64,000 bases of DNA from contig NZ_BTGQ01000005.1 of assembly GCF_036985505.1 (NCBI RefSeq), forward strand, positions 186,001 to 250,000, given 5' to 3'. The translations under genes and the position numbers were made by a program. Below the pieces are notes generated by a model. The model searched no databases and was not told the DNA's origin. It was given only the letters and a program-made list of their open reading frames with translations. Below are positions 36,858-46,426 of this stretch, piece after piece (the first letter of the stretch is position 1; the number at the start of each line of letters is the position of its first letter). Source of the stretch: Croceitalea sp947503285 (lineage in GTDB: Bacteria > Bacteroidota > Bacteroidia > Flavobacteriales > Flavobacteriaceae).

Positions 36858-36861
36858 AACT

Positions 36862-37284
36862 CTATTGTTCCACGTGAAACATTTTCATCGCCTTCTCCTC
36901 TTCCAGCCTCATTAATTTTGCTTCTTCATTCGATTTATCCTTATGGCCGAACAAATGCAAAACTCCATGGCTCATCACTCTTCGTAACTCTACTTCAAAC
37001 TCCGTATTATATTTTTCCGCGTTATCCCTCACCCTTTCAACAGAAATGAAAATGTCTCCAGAAATCTCCATTCCATTTCCGTAATCAAAAGTTATAATAT
37101 CGGTGTACGTATCATGTCCTAAATAATTTAAATTGATTTTATTTAGGTACTTATCATCACAAAAAATATAGCTGAGTGCTCCCATATTCTTTGCGTCCTT
37201 GACAACTATCCTATGAATCCAATCGGAATACTCTTCTTCATTATTTAACGCGAAATCAATCTCATAGTTAAAATCCACCATCAT
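36862..37284 (-). CDS. ybeY: Endoribonuclease YbeY
   Basis: This 140-residue protein carries the zinc-binding signature HGVLHLFGHKD (H-x3-H-x5-H spacing) near residue 114, as in YbeY, which matures 16S rRNA ends and takes part in ribosome quality control. Two adjacent ATGs are possible starts (37284, 37281). It overlaps the DUF4175 gene by 17 bases, so the order of translation is DUF4175, ybeY, mnmG. Confidence 0.93.
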   Translation of the reverse strand: MMVDFNYEIDFALNNEEEYSDWIHRIVVKDAKNMGALSYIFCDDKYLNKINLNYLGHDTYTDIITFDYGNGMEISGDIFISVERVRDNAEKYNTEFEVELRRVMSHGVLHLFGHKDKSNEEAKLMRLEEEKAMKMFHVEQ

Positions 37285-40200
37285 TTTTAAAGTAACTTTG
37301 AACCTTACCTTGATAATTTTTCCGCAAAGGTAATGCTTGTCTATTTAATATTTCAATAGTGTTCTTTTCCTCTTTTAATAATGCAGGTTTCGTAGTTATC
37401 GGGTTTCTGAATTCTTCCTGATTGACCTGACTCTTTCTTTCCTGCTTTTGACCCTGTTTTAAAACTGCATTCTCCAACTTCAACAACTGTTGCTGTATTC
37501 GGTTTACCTTATCTTTCGTCCTTTGGGTTATGCCATTCTCTATTAAATCATTCTCAAAATTTTCCATTTGCCTCACCAACTTTTTCGCCAAATCCCTTTT
37601 ATCCTTTTCAATGATGTTCTTTAATTGTTCCTCTAGTTTTTGACGAATTACTTGCTGCTCTTTATATATCTCATACAACTCCTTTAATTCTTGTTCTGAC
37701 GGAGCTTTTCCGGACTCATTGCCCTCCCCGTCATCATTACCATCTCCTTTCTTTCCTTTCTTTCCATTACCCTCGGCACCTTCTTTTCCCTGATTTCCTT
37801 TTCCATCCTCATTTCCTCCCGCATCGCTTTTTCCGCTCTTTCCTTCCTTTCCCTCTCCGCTTTTACCTTGTTGCCCTTCTTTACCTTCTCCTTCTTGTTG
37901 TCCTTTAGTCCCTTCCTTTCCTGCTCCTTCCAATTTCTCTTTTAAAGATTGCTGTCCCTTAATAATATCAGGTAATTGAAACCCTTCGCCCTGACCCTGG
38001 CCTTGACCAGACTGCATACTTTGCTGCATATTATCAAGCAAGTCCGCCAAAAAATCCGCTAGACTATTGGCCGCTGTTAGTACATATTGTTGATACGAAG
38101 CGCCTTGATACACTTGATTCTCGGCAATACTCCCTAAAGACTTATCGATATTATAATATACCTCTGTAATCTGTTCATTGACAAACTCAGAAAGCTCCGC
38201 CCTACGCAACGACAACGCGAACAGACTATCATCAACATGTTCAAATAACCCTCGAAGTTCTTTCTGTCTTTTTACCGTATTTGAAAATTGACTTATCTCA
38301 CCATCTGAAACCTGAAGTTCATCAAACAAATTTTCTTGTTTAAACGAAAATGTGACCAAATTATCCAATATTTGACGCAACATTTCAGCGTCTTCGGTAA
38401 TACTAGACCCACCACCGGACATTGCAGCACTTTGCTGTAATCCCTCACTAAGTTCTTTCAATTTTTGCGCCGCAGACTTCTGCTTTTGGGAAGTTTTTTT
38501 ACTAGCTTGCTTCTTCTGTTCTTCACTGCCAGACTCCTCCATTTGCTGCTGCTTATCAATTTCATCGAGTGCCTCTTTCTGATCCTTCTTAACCCCCTCT
38601 TGTTTTTTTTTACTGGCTTCAATAGCTAACGGCTTCTTTAAATCGGCATTATCCCTTTTAACTTCATTAATCTCTTCAGCCAACTCTTCAAATTTCTCAT
38701 TCAACTTTTGCTGTTCCTCCTTTGAAAAATCTACCCCTAGCTCAGATTTTGACAATTGCTCTTGTTCCTTCGCCAGTTTGTCCAAATCTTGGGCCAATTG
38801 CGCCACCTTCTCCGTTACGTAATAACGCTTGGTCAACTCTAACAGCTGTTCCAAATTCCTTTTGCTATTACTTTGTTTTTTGCTTAGTTCTTCCAGTTTC
38901 TTTTTAAGATCTTCTTTATCGATCTTATCGGCAACCATATTAAGTTCCTCCAAAAGTTTCCTATTTTTCTCCGCCTCTTTTTCTTGTCGTTCTAGGCGTT
39001 CTTGTAATAGTCTGTTCAGTTTATCATCAGTCTCATTTTTGTTCAGGTTCTCTTTAAGCTGTTTACTGAACTTTTGCATCATCTCTTCTTGCTGCTCTTG
39101 CTTTTGTAAAAATTCCTTTATTTGACTTTGCTCATTATAATTGATACCTTCATTTTGCTTTTGTTTATCGTTGATTTTCTTCAGGGCCTCTTGTTGTTCC
39201 TTAAAAGTCTCTAAAGACTTGTCAAGATTCTTTAAAATTGATTTTTGGGCATTTAACTCTTTGTTTTTCAATTGGTTATAATCTAATACCGTAGTTCGAA
39301 AAACCTTACTCTTCACAGATTTCCCATTTCGTAGTCCGTCATTATCAAATACCTCAAAATACAACTCATATTCCTTGCCCTTTTCCAATTCAAGCCCGGA
39401 TGGAAACGTGTAATAAAACTGTTCTACATTGACCTTAGAATTTAATAAGCGTAACCTTCTAGAACTTTTTTCTTCATTCTCAGGATAGTACACCAAATCA
39501 ATACTCCGCAGTCTAATATCATCATTTGCCAAGCCAGCGTAATAGGAAACATTCGGATTCAGGGAGTCTAAAGTTTGTTCTACCTTAACACTAGGATATC
39601 CATCCTTTACCACCTTTAGCTGATACCCCAGTCTTTCAAATTCTTCAATGTTTTCATTCGAGGTAGTAATCGCATAAGACAGCTCGTTATAAATACGTTT
39701 CCCATAACTAAACTTATCGCCAGATCTACCAAAAGATACAATAGTGTCCTTAGTTTCAAAATTAATGGCATTGGTGTGCACCCCTTTCACACTCCAACTA
39801 ACCTTTGTGCCTTCGGGTACCGTGGCGTTACCTGTGCCACTAACCGTTTCATTTCTTTTGCCTAGATACGCCGGGTATTGCAATTGCATCTCAAAGCCCT
39901 GAATTGCAGGAACATTGCCCACAACAATCTTATACGTTCTAGAATCGTATCCATTGGACGTAAAATAAAACGAGGTAGACTTTAACGGTGGTCGAAATGT
40001 ATGTTGAAATTTAGCGCCTTGGGCTTGCATCAATAGCTCCTTCCCATCAATGACTATCGATACGTTTTCAGGCTTCACACTGCCTTCGGTACGCAATTCT
40101 ATGGTTAAGGCCTCATTTTCTAAAATACTTAAATCTTCGTTTAGCAATATAAATGAAAAAGGTGCTGGTGGCTCATAGGCCAGATCATAGTTTACCACCC

Positions 40201-40741
40201 TTTTGTAAGAGCCGAAAAATTCAGCGCTATTTCCGAAAATCCAAATAAGTCCAAAAATCAAGATTGGCACTAAGGTGTATTTCACATACTTCAAGTTCTG
40301 CTTATAATCCACTGCCTTAACAAACGGCACCGACCTCATCTTTTCTGAACGCTGACTAATTGCCGCTTCTAATAAATCGGATTGTTGTGTATTCCCTTTG
40401 AGATCAAGAAGATTAACCAGTTTATCACCGACTTCAGGAAAGTGCTTTCCAATAATCACCGATGCTTCTTTATGTGATATACCCTTTTTTACTTTGAACA
40501 AATAGAACAACGGCACCAAAATATAACGGTAAAGAAGTATCAATTCGATAGTTATAAAAGCCATCAAGAGTGACAAACGCCCTGTAGAGCCCATCCAAAG
40601 AAAATACTCAATGGCCGTTATAATCAGAAAAAAAAGGAGGCCCAAAGTCAAAAACAAAAACAGGCCTTTTAACAAAAGTGTGGTATAAAACTTTTTGGTA
40701 AAAGCATTTAGCTTGTCTAGAATACTATCGAAACTGTTCAA
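37268..40741 (-). CDS. DUF4175 family large membrane-anchored coiled-coil protein
   Basis: This 1157-residue protein has two N-terminal membrane helices (about 20-70) and a third near 155-170, an Ig-like extracytoplasmic part (about 190-500), a long Gln/Lys/Glu-rich coiled coil (about 500-780) and a Gly/Lys/Glu-rich low-complexity stretch (about 910-1015), then a second charged coil. It matches DUF4175, a conserved Bacteroidota family of unknown function. The only in-frame start before the first helix is a TTG at 40741, preceded four codons earlier by an in-frame TAG, so the TTG start is forced unless the protein begins at Met49. It is divergent from alkB. Confidence 0.85.
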   Translation of the reverse strand: MNSFDSILDKLNAFTKKFYTTLLLKGLFLFLTLGLLFFLIITAIEYFLWMGSTGRLSLLMAFITIELILLYRYILVPLFYLFKVKKGISHKEASVIIGKHFPEVGDKLVNLLDLKGNTQQSDLLEAAISQRSEKMRSVPFVKAVDYKQNLKYVKYTLVPILIFGLIWIFGNSAEFFGSYKRVVNYDLAYEPPAPFSFILLNEDLSILENEALTIELRTEGSVKPENVSIVIDGKELLMQAQGAKFQHTFRPPLKSTSFYFTSNGYDSRTYKIVVGNVPAIQGFEMQLQYPAYLGKRNETVSGTGNATVPEGTKVSWSVKGVHTNAINFETKDTIVSFGRSGDKFSYGKRIYNELSYAITTSNENIEEFERLGYQLKVVKDGYPSVKVEQTLDSLNPNVSYYAGLANDDIRLRSIDLVYYPENEEKSSRRLRLLNSKVNVEQFYYTFPSGLELEKGKEYELYFEVFDNDGLRNGKSVKSKVFRTTVLDYNQLKNKELNAQKSILKNLDKSLETFKEQQEALKKINDKQKQNEGINYNEQSQIKEFLQKQEQQEEMMQKFSKQLKENLNKNETDDKLNRLLQERLERQEKEAEKNRKLLEELNMVADKIDKEDLKKKLEELSKKQSNSKRNLEQLLELTKRYYVTEKVAQLAQDLDKLAKEQEQLSKSELGVDFSKEEQQKLNEKFEELAEEINEVKRDNADLKKPLAIEASKKKQEGVKKDQKEALDEIDKQQQMEESGSEEQKKQASKKTSQKQKSAAQKLKELSEGLQQSAAMSGGGSSITEDAEMLRQILDNLVTFSFKQENLFDELQVSDGEISQFSNTVKRQKELRGLFEHVDDSLFALSLRRAELSEFVNEQITEVYYNIDKSLGSIAENQVYQGASYQQYVLTAANSLADFLADLLDNMQQSMQSGQGQGQGEGFQLPDIIKGQQSLKEKLEGAGKEGTKGQQEGEGKEGQQGKSGEGKEGKSGKSDAGGNEDGKGNQGKEGAEGNGKKGKKGDGNDDGEGNESGKAPSEQELKELYEIYKEQQVIRQKLEEQLKNIIEKDKRDLAKKLVRQMENFENDLIENGITQRTKDKVNRIQQQLLKLENAVLKQGQKQERKSQVNQEEFRNPITTKPALLKEEKNTIEILNRQALPLRKNYQGKVQSYFKNDGGF

Positions 40742-40815
40742 AATCCGCTATATTTAATACCAAGATACCCGTTGTTCCATAACGGTCTTGAAAATTTTAT
40801 GTTAAAATAGACGAT

Positions 40816-41865
40816 ATGAAAGATTTAAAGTACCTAGCAGCATTGACCATACCGATTTCGGCGTTCATAAGCCTCTATTTTAAGGGATATCTAAGTTATT
40901 TCACACCCTTCTATGCCTTTGCGATCATCCCCTTTTTAGAAGTATTATTGCCCCATGACACTTCAAATCTAGAAGGTGAACAATTGAAAAAGAAAAACAA
41001 AAGCAAGCTGTTCGATTGGATGCTCTACTTAAACATTCCCATGGTATTCGGTTTTCTGTTTTATGCCCTTTGGGACGTTTCGACCCACGCCTATGCCCTA
41101 TACGAAGTTATAGGCCTAATTTTCTCGATTGGCATTGTCTTGGGCGTCAACGGTATCAACGTTGCCCATGAACTAGGTCACCGTCAGCATACTTTTGAGC
41201 GCTATCTAGGCAAATTGTTGTTGTTGCCTTCTTTTTACATGCATTTTTATATTGAGCATAATTTCGGACATCATTTACATGCGGCCACCAAAGAGGATCC
41301 CGCCACCGCCAAATACAATCAAAGCCTTTATTCTTTTTGGTTTACCTCTACCTTTCGACAATACCGCAATGCTTGGAAAATTCAAAACAGATTGTTGAAA
41401 TCAGAAAATGAAGGTTTCTTTTCCATGAAGAATGACCTGTTTTTCTATACCTTTTTTCAATTGATCTATGCAGTATTCGTCTTCCTCTTCTTTGATACCG
41501 TTGGATTATGGTTTGCCCTTGCATCAGGGGCAATAGGCTTTCTATTGCTAGAAACGGTCAACTATATTGAACACTATGGGCTTGTTCGTTTTAAAATGCC
41601 ATCGGGCCGGTACGAAAGGGTTCGTGAGTGCCATTCATGGAACAGCAATCATGTTATAGGCCGCATCGTTCTTTATGAACTGACCAGGCATAGTGATCAT
41701 CACTATAAGTCATCTAAAAAATACCAAACCCTCGATTACCATGATATCTCACCCCAGATGCCTTTTGGTTACCCCACTTCTATGGTACTTTCGTTCTTGC
41801 CTCCCTTGTGGTTTACCATTATGAACAAACGCGTACCGGTCGAGATGCGAAAACCATCCGATTAA
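40816..41865 (+). CDS. alkB: Alkane 1-monooxygenase (AlkB-type non-heme diiron hydroxylase)
   Basis: This 349-residue membrane hydroxylase shows the histidine boxes of the AlkB family: HELGHRQH (118-125), EHNFGHHLHAATKED (147-161), NYIEHYGL (249-256) and RHSDHH (291-296), among hydrophobic helices. The enzyme inserts oxygen at the terminal carbon of medium-chain alkanes and needs rubredoxin and a reductase. Neither partner gene is in the neighbourhood (divergent DUF4175, downstream gltX), so it relies on partners elsewhere or on another electron donor. Confidence 0.9.
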   Translation: MKDLKYLAALTIPISAFISLYFKGYLSYFTPFYAFAIIPFLEVLLPHDTSNLEGEQLKKKNKSKLFDWMLYLNIPMVFGFLFYALWDVSTHAYALYEVIGLIFSIGIVLGVNGINVAHELGHRQHTFERYLGKLLLLPSFYMHFYIEHNFGHHLHAATKEDPATAKYNQSLYSFWFTSTFRQYRNAWKIQNRLLKSENEGFFSMKNDLFFYTFFQLIYAVFVFLFFDTVGLWFALASGAIGFLLLETVNYIEHYGLVRFKMPSGRYERVRECHSWNSNHVIGRIVLYELTRHSDHHYKSSKKYQTLDYHDISPQMPFGYPTSMVLSFLPPLWFTIMNKRVPVEMRKPSD

Positions 41866-41906
41866 TTTGAATACATGATGCCGTCTTACAACTCGCTTTA
41901 GGTTAG

Positions 41907-41914
41907 TATCTTTG
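41907..41914 (+). promoter_or_regulatory. Putative -7 box of gltX
   Basis: TATCTTTG is an exact TAnnTTTG match, ending 17 bases before ATG 41932. A weak TTA is at the -33 position. It implies a leader of about ten bases. Confidence 0.45.
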
Positions 41915-41931
41915 TGGCTCAATTTTAAAAG

Positions 41932-43434
41932 ATGCCTCAGAAAGTTCGTGTTCGATTTGCTCCAAGCCCTACTGGGCCACTTCACATTGGTGGTGTGCGC
42001 ACCGCTTTGTTTAACTACTTATTTGCGAAAAAGCATCATGGTGATTTCGTATTACGTATTGAGGATACCGACCAAAATCGCTATGTCCAAGGCGCCGAAA
42101 ACTATATTGTTGAAGCACTAAATTGGTTGGGTATTCCCTTTGACGAGGGCCCATCCCAAGAGGGGGAATTTGGTCCTTATCGTCAAAGTGAACGCAAGCA
42201 TCTTTATGAGAAATATGCCTTAGAACTTATTGAAAAAGAACATGCTTATTATGCTTTTGATACCCCTGAGCGATTGGATTTTCATCGCAAGGATCATGAG
42301 GCAAAAGGCAAGACCTTTATCTACAATTGGCATAATCGCTTGAAATTGGACAATTCCCTTTCATTGTCCAACGAAGAAACGAAAGCAAAACTCGATTCTG
42401 GCGCGCCTTATGTCGTTAGGTTCAAATCGCCACAAGATGAAAAACTCTTGTTACACGACATTATTAGAGGCGCTATTGAAATCGACACCAATGTGCTCGA
42501 CGACAAAGTACTCTTCAAAAGTGATGGTATGCCTACCTATCATTTGGCCAATATCGTTGATGATCATTTAATGGAAATCACCCATGTCATTCGTGGGGAA
42601 GAGTGGTTACCCTCGCTACCCCTGCACCAACTTTTGTACAACGCATTTGAATGGGCCGCTCCTGAGTTTGCACACCTGCCCTTGATTATGAAGCCCGTCG
42701 GAAAAGGGAAGCTGAGTAAACGTGATGGTGAAAAAGGGGGGTTCCCCGTTTTTCCATTATCGTGGAACGAATCAAGGGGGTATCGCGAGTCGGGTTATTT
42801 TCCTGAGGCAGTACTCAATTTTTTGGCCCTATTAGGCTGGAACCCAGGTACGGAACAAGAGTTATTTTCTCTACAAGAGCTTGTTGAAACCTTTAGTTTA
42901 GAACGTGTTACTAAATCTGGAGCGCGCTTTGATCCAGAAAAGACTAAATGGTACAATCATCAATGGTTGCAGAAAAAGCCCAATGAAGAGTTGGCATCCC
43001 TGTTTGATTCGGTGCTGAAAGAGATTCCTCAAGATGTTCAGAATGACGGTTATGTCGAAAAAGTGGTCGAGCTTATCAAAGAACGTGCTGATTTCGTTAC
43101 GGATTTCTGGGAACTGGGCGATTACTTTTTTGAAGCTCCAACCACATACCAGGAAAAAGCGGTCAAAAAACAATGGAAAGATGACACGCCAACAATTATA
43201 AGCCAACTCACAATGGTGTTGGAACCGCTAACTGATTTTACTTCAGAAAACGTAGAGGCTAAAGTCAAAAATTGGATTGGCGAGCAAGGCCTGTCTTTTG
43301 GTAAGGTCATGCCGCCCTTACGATTGGTCATAGTGGGCGACATGAAGGGGCCACACTTATTCGATATCATGGCCCTATTGGGTAAAGCGGAGTCCCTTGC
43401 CCGTATGGAAAAGGCTATAAGGGTGTTGGGTTGA
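41932..43434 (+). CDS. gltX: Glutamate--tRNA ligase
   Basis: This 500-residue protein is full length for a bacterial GluRS. It shows the class I HIGH motif FAPSPTGPLHIGGVRTALFNYL (HIGG at 18-21) and the KMSKS equivalent KLSKRDGEKGG (about 260). It carries no C-terminal extension beyond the anticodon-binding domain. A TATCTTTG box is 18 bases before the ATG. Confidence 0.97.
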   Translation: MPQKVRVRFAPSPTGPLHIGGVRTALFNYLFAKKHHGDFVLRIEDTDQNRYVQGAENYIVEALNWLGIPFDEGPSQEGEFGPYRQSERKHLYEKYALELIEKEHAYYAFDTPERLDFHRKDHEAKGKTFIYNWHNRLKLDNSLSLSNEETKAKLDSGAPYVVRFKSPQDEKLLLHDIIRGAIEIDTNVLDDKVLFKSDGMPTYHLANIVDDHLMEITHVIRGEEWLPSLPLHQLLYNAFEWAAPEFAHLPLIMKPVGKGKLSKRDGEKGGFPVFPLSWNESRGYRESGYFPEAVLNFLALLGWNPGTEQELFSLQELVETFSLERVTKSGARFDPEKTKWYNHQWLQKKPNEELASLFDSVLKEIPQDVQNDGYVEKVVELIKERADFVTDFWELGDYFFEAPTTYQEKAVKKQWKDDTPTIISQLTMVLEPLTDFTSENVEAKVKNWIGEQGLSFGKVMPPLRLVIVGDMKGPHLFDIMALLGKAESLARMEKAIRVLG

Positions 43435-43685
43435 TTTTGTAGTACCTACTTGCATACGGATATTTTCGTAGTCGTTTCTTGATAACCCATCATCAAGGGT
43501 CAACCTTTCTTAGGTGCTTGCCTTCAAGTTTTACGCCTTGTACCACTGGCACTTATGCACCATGCTTTGGCTCGTTAGAGATCATTTAAAATAGAATTGA
43601 TCCCCAACTTTTTAATGGATTTTCCCAACCATTGGCCAAAAAGACGTCCGTATACCGTATACGTACGCATCCGTCCGTAAATTTA
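43435..43685. other. Intergenic region after gltX
   Basis: No gene, RNA or clear terminator is recognised. An imperfect inverted sequence (TTGATAACCC facing GGGTCAA near 43478-43503) is too weak to call. Confidence 0.4.
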
Positions 43686-43716
43686 TTGAACACACTATGT
43701 TTTCAAGATACTTTTG
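43686..43716 (+). promoter_or_regulatory. Putative promoter of the 43749-46426 cluster
   Basis: TTG at 43686-43688, a 20-base spacer and TACTTTTG at 43709-43716: a full match to both elements of the Bacteroidota consensus. It is 32 bases before ATG 43749 and within the longer alternative frame, which supports the ATG 43749 start. Confidence 0.6.
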
Positions 43717-43748
43717 AAATTCAAAATTTTCAAAACATATTTCAAATC

Positions 43749-44447
43749 ATGAAAGGTTTACGACACATCTTGCTCACGGTAACTACTTATTTAATTATCC
43801 ATTCGTCTTTCGGACAATCAAAAATCGACACGATCACACTAAAAAAAGGAGAGGTCTTTGATATTTTATTGTTGAGTCAACATCCTGATAGGGATGCTGA
43901 ATTAAAATCATACTTCCAATCCGCCTTTCCCATAGCAAAAAAAATGTCTTATCAACCGCTCCCTGGTTTTAAAATCATCAACAACAATCAGGGCAATCTC
44001 CATCCGAACATTTTAGTATTGGGCAAATGGGACAATACAACCATTAGAGAAGCGTTTTTGACCGAAATTTTAAAAGACGTGCCCGATTTTCATGAACGCA
44101 GAAGAAAAATATGGTCTTATTTTGGATTACGGTATTTTAAAATTGAATCCGACTTATCTTTTCAAATTAACCGAAACCATTATAATGTAGCCACTGCGTA
44201 CTGGCTCGAATCGGATAAACGACCCAACCCATACTATAAAAAATGGGAACAAGAAATCGAAACCGCGGGTGGAAAAATCCTTATCCAACTAAAGGATGGA
44301 ACGTCCCCTTTTGGTTATCAATATAATCCAGAATACTTTGTAATCACTTCTTGGAAACGTGAAGCTGACTTTAGGGCTTTTCAAGAAAAGATGAAAAAAC
44401 AAGACTTGAATGGCGTTAAACATATAAATGAGTTTATATTACAATAG
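43749..44447 (+). CDS. Hypothetical secreted protein with two dimeric alpha/beta-barrel-like halves
   Basis: The start is ATG 43749, opening a signal peptide (ending HSSFGQ); a longer frame begins at 43632 but would place the signal inside. The 232-residue product has two similar halves: strand, helix and NILVLGKWDNTTIREAF (about 94-110), then again strand, helix and YFVITSWKREADFRAF (about 197-212). This spacing recalls the antibiotic biosynthesis monooxygenase/DUF1330-type dimeric alpha/beta barrel. No function is assigned. It lies 15 bases before the AraC-type regulator gene and has a good promoter match upstream. Confidence 0.6.
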   Translation: MKGLRHILLTVTTYLIIHSSFGQSKIDTITLKKGEVFDILLLSQHPDRDAELKSYFQSAFPIAKKMSYQPLPGFKIINNNQGNLHPNILVLGKWDNTTIREAFLTEILKDVPDFHERRRKIWSYFGLRYFKIESDLSFQINRNHYNVATAYWLESDKRPNPYYKKWEQEIETAGGKILIQLKDGTSPFGYQYNPEYFVITSWKREADFRAFQEKMKKQDLNGVKHINEFILQ

Positions 44448-44462
44448 TCAACTATTTTGGAA

Positions 44463-45563
44463 ATGATCCCTATTCTAAATCAATTCGTCTATTTTGCCTT
44501 TTTTCAAGCTCTGTTCTTACTAATCTTATTTTGTGCCTCAGATAAAAAAAGACAGCGAATAAATGTCTATTTATTTATTTTGGTAGTGCTTTTGATGGTC
44601 GGTTTACTGTCAAAAATCGGTCACTTTGCATGGAACTGGCAGAGACAGTTAAAAGGCGTATCAGAGTTCTCCATTTTATTTTTCGGGCCAACGGTCTACC
44701 TGTTTGTTCAATCGACGCTTTCAGGGAAACGCTTTTCGGGTTTTGATGTAGTTCATTACGTACCGGGCGTGGTCTATAGTCTAATTGTTACTTTTTACTA
44801 TATCATTCCGTCTCAAGAGGTCATTGCAGAACGCGTTGGCAGCGGTGAATTATTTAGGGTGGTGCATATTTTGGTTGGCCTTGGGCTTACCGTGAATATC
44901 AGCTATTTCGTTCTCAGTGTATTAAAATTCAATAAACTGAAAAAAGCCTTACAAGAGCAAGCGAGCTATCTATTGAACATTGCTTTTGTGAGAAACTTTC
45001 TGATAGCGATTGGCATCTGTCTATCGATTTGGTTGGCCGTCTATCTTATAAGTTTTAGCACGTATTCCCAATTGGAAATCGTATCTCGGGAATTCATTTG
45101 GCTGGCAGTGGCCTTAATCGTTTTGTTTATTGCCTATTATCAAATGGTAGCTCCTTCCATTTTTTGGTTCAGTCAATTTCAAGAACCCATAAAATATACA
45201 CGATCCAAATTTTCAACTGCCGATTTGGATAGGCTGAAACTGGAATTGGACGAAATTATGGTGCAGAAAAAGCCTTACTTGAATGCAAAACTGCTAAAAT
45301 CAGAGTTGGCTGAACTTATGGATATCAATGCCCCCGAATTATCACGTTTGCTTAATGAAAGAGTGGGGATGAGCTTTTTTGAATATGTGAATTACCACCG
45401 TATTCACGAATTTATACGCTTAACGAAAACGCCCAATGCACAACAGAAAACGCTATTAGGGCTAGCACAAGAAGCAGGATTCAATTCTAAATCCACTTTC
45501 AATAAATCGTTTAAGCAGATTATGAGCTGTCCGCCATCGTATTACCTCAAGAAATCACAATAA
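44463..45563 (+). CDS. Membrane-bound AraC-family transcriptional regulator
   Basis: The ATG at 44463 is chosen over a TTG two codons upstream. The 366-residue product has about seven membrane helices in residues 1-230 followed by a cytoplasmic AraC/XylS-type helix-turn-helix domain (about 270-366; motifs FFEYVNYHRIHEF and QEAGFNSKSTFNKSFKQ). This 7TM plus AraC plan is common in Bacteroidota and suggests an envelope signal sensed in the membrane. It lies between a secreted protein and a DUF2911 protein, which may be its targets or ligand-binding partners. Confidence 0.85.
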   Translation: MIPILNQFVYFAFFQALFLLILFCASDKKRQRINVYLFILVVLLMVGLLSKIGHFAWNWQRQLKGVSEFSILFFGPTVYLFVQSTLSGKRFSGFDVVHYVPGVVYSLIVTFYYIIPSQEVIAERVGSGELFRVVHILVGLGLTVNISYFVLSVLKFNKLKKALQEQASYLLNIAFVRNFLIAIGICLSIWLAVYLISFSTYSQLEIVSREFIWLAVALIVLFIAYYQMVAPSIFWFSQFQEPIKYTRSKFSTADLDRLKLELDEIMVQKKPYLNAKLLKSELAELMDINAPELSRLLNERVGMSFFEYVNYHRIHEFIRLTKTPNAQQKTLLGLAQEAGFNSKSTFNKSFKQIMSCPPSYYLKKSQ

Positions 45564-45586
45564 TTACGCATTACATCCATCAAATT

Positions 45587-46426
45587 ATGTCAAAATACGT
45601 TTTTAGCTTTATGTTACTCTTCCTTGGTATATCAGGATATGCTCAAATCAAATTACCGGCCTTAAGTCCAAAAGTAGAAATCTCACAAAAAATTGGATTG
45701 ACCACAGCTATTCTATCCTATTCTAGACCAAGTTTGCGCGGAAGGGAGTTATTCGGAGATGATGGGATATTGGTTTTCGGTGAAAAATGGAGGACTGGGG
45801 CAAATGCGACCACAAAAATCGAATTTTCCAACGATATCGTAATGAATGGTCAATCCTTGCCAAAGGGAACTTATGCCCTGTTGTCCACACCGCAAAAGAC
45901 ATCATGGACCTTTCATTTTTATCCTTATCAACCTCTGTCGTACACTAACTTTTTAGTGAAACAACCCATATTTGAAATCAAGGTGCCTATACAACGATTG
46001 GATTATGCCATGGAAACACTTTCCCTTCATTTTGAAGCAATTGACTTAAGTGGTGCAAATTTAGTATTACAGTGGGCAAACTATAAGGTAGAAGTACCTA
46101 TTACATTGGCTGAACACAACGCCATTTTAGCCCATATTGATACCGTATTAAAAGGACCCTCTGATTTTGATTACTTTCAAGCCGCCCTTTATTTACATGA
46201 AACCCAAACCGATTTACCACTTGCTTTAAGCTACATTAGAAAAGTCACCAAAAGTGATAATGCCTTATTTTTTCAGGTATATCGAGAGGCATTAATATTA
46301 AAGGATCTCAATAGGAATCAGGAGGCCGTTACGGCAGCCAAACGTTCTAAAAAATTGTCGCAGAACGCTGGAAATAATGATTTGGTGAGGTTGAGTCAAA
46401 GAATTATTGATAATCTTTCTGACTAA
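45587..46426 (+). CDS. DUF2911 family secreted protein
   Basis: This 279-residue protein has a signal peptide (MSKYVFSFMLLFLGISGYAQ). The DUF2911 domain is recognised by SYSRPSLRGRELFGDDGILVFGEKWRTGANATTKI (in pieces: SRPSLRGRE, WRTGANATT) and KGTYALLSTP. A roughly 110-residue C-terminal helical part resembles a TPR tail. Function unknown. It is 23 bases after the AraC-type gene, probably in the same unit. Confidence 0.85.
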   Translation: MSKYVFSFMLLFLGISGYAQIKLPALSPKVEISQKIGLTTAILSYSRPSLRGRELFGDDGILVFGEKWRTGANATTKIEFSNDIVMNGQSLPKGTYALLSTPQKTSWTFHFYPYQPLSYTNFLVKQPIFEIKVPIQRLDYAMETLSLHFEAIDLSGANLVLQWANYKVEVPITLAEHNAILAHIDTVLKGPSDFDYFQAALYLHETQTDLPLALSYIRKVTKSDNALFFQVYREALILKDLNRNQEAVTAAKRSKKLSQNAGNNDLVRLSQRIIDNLSD

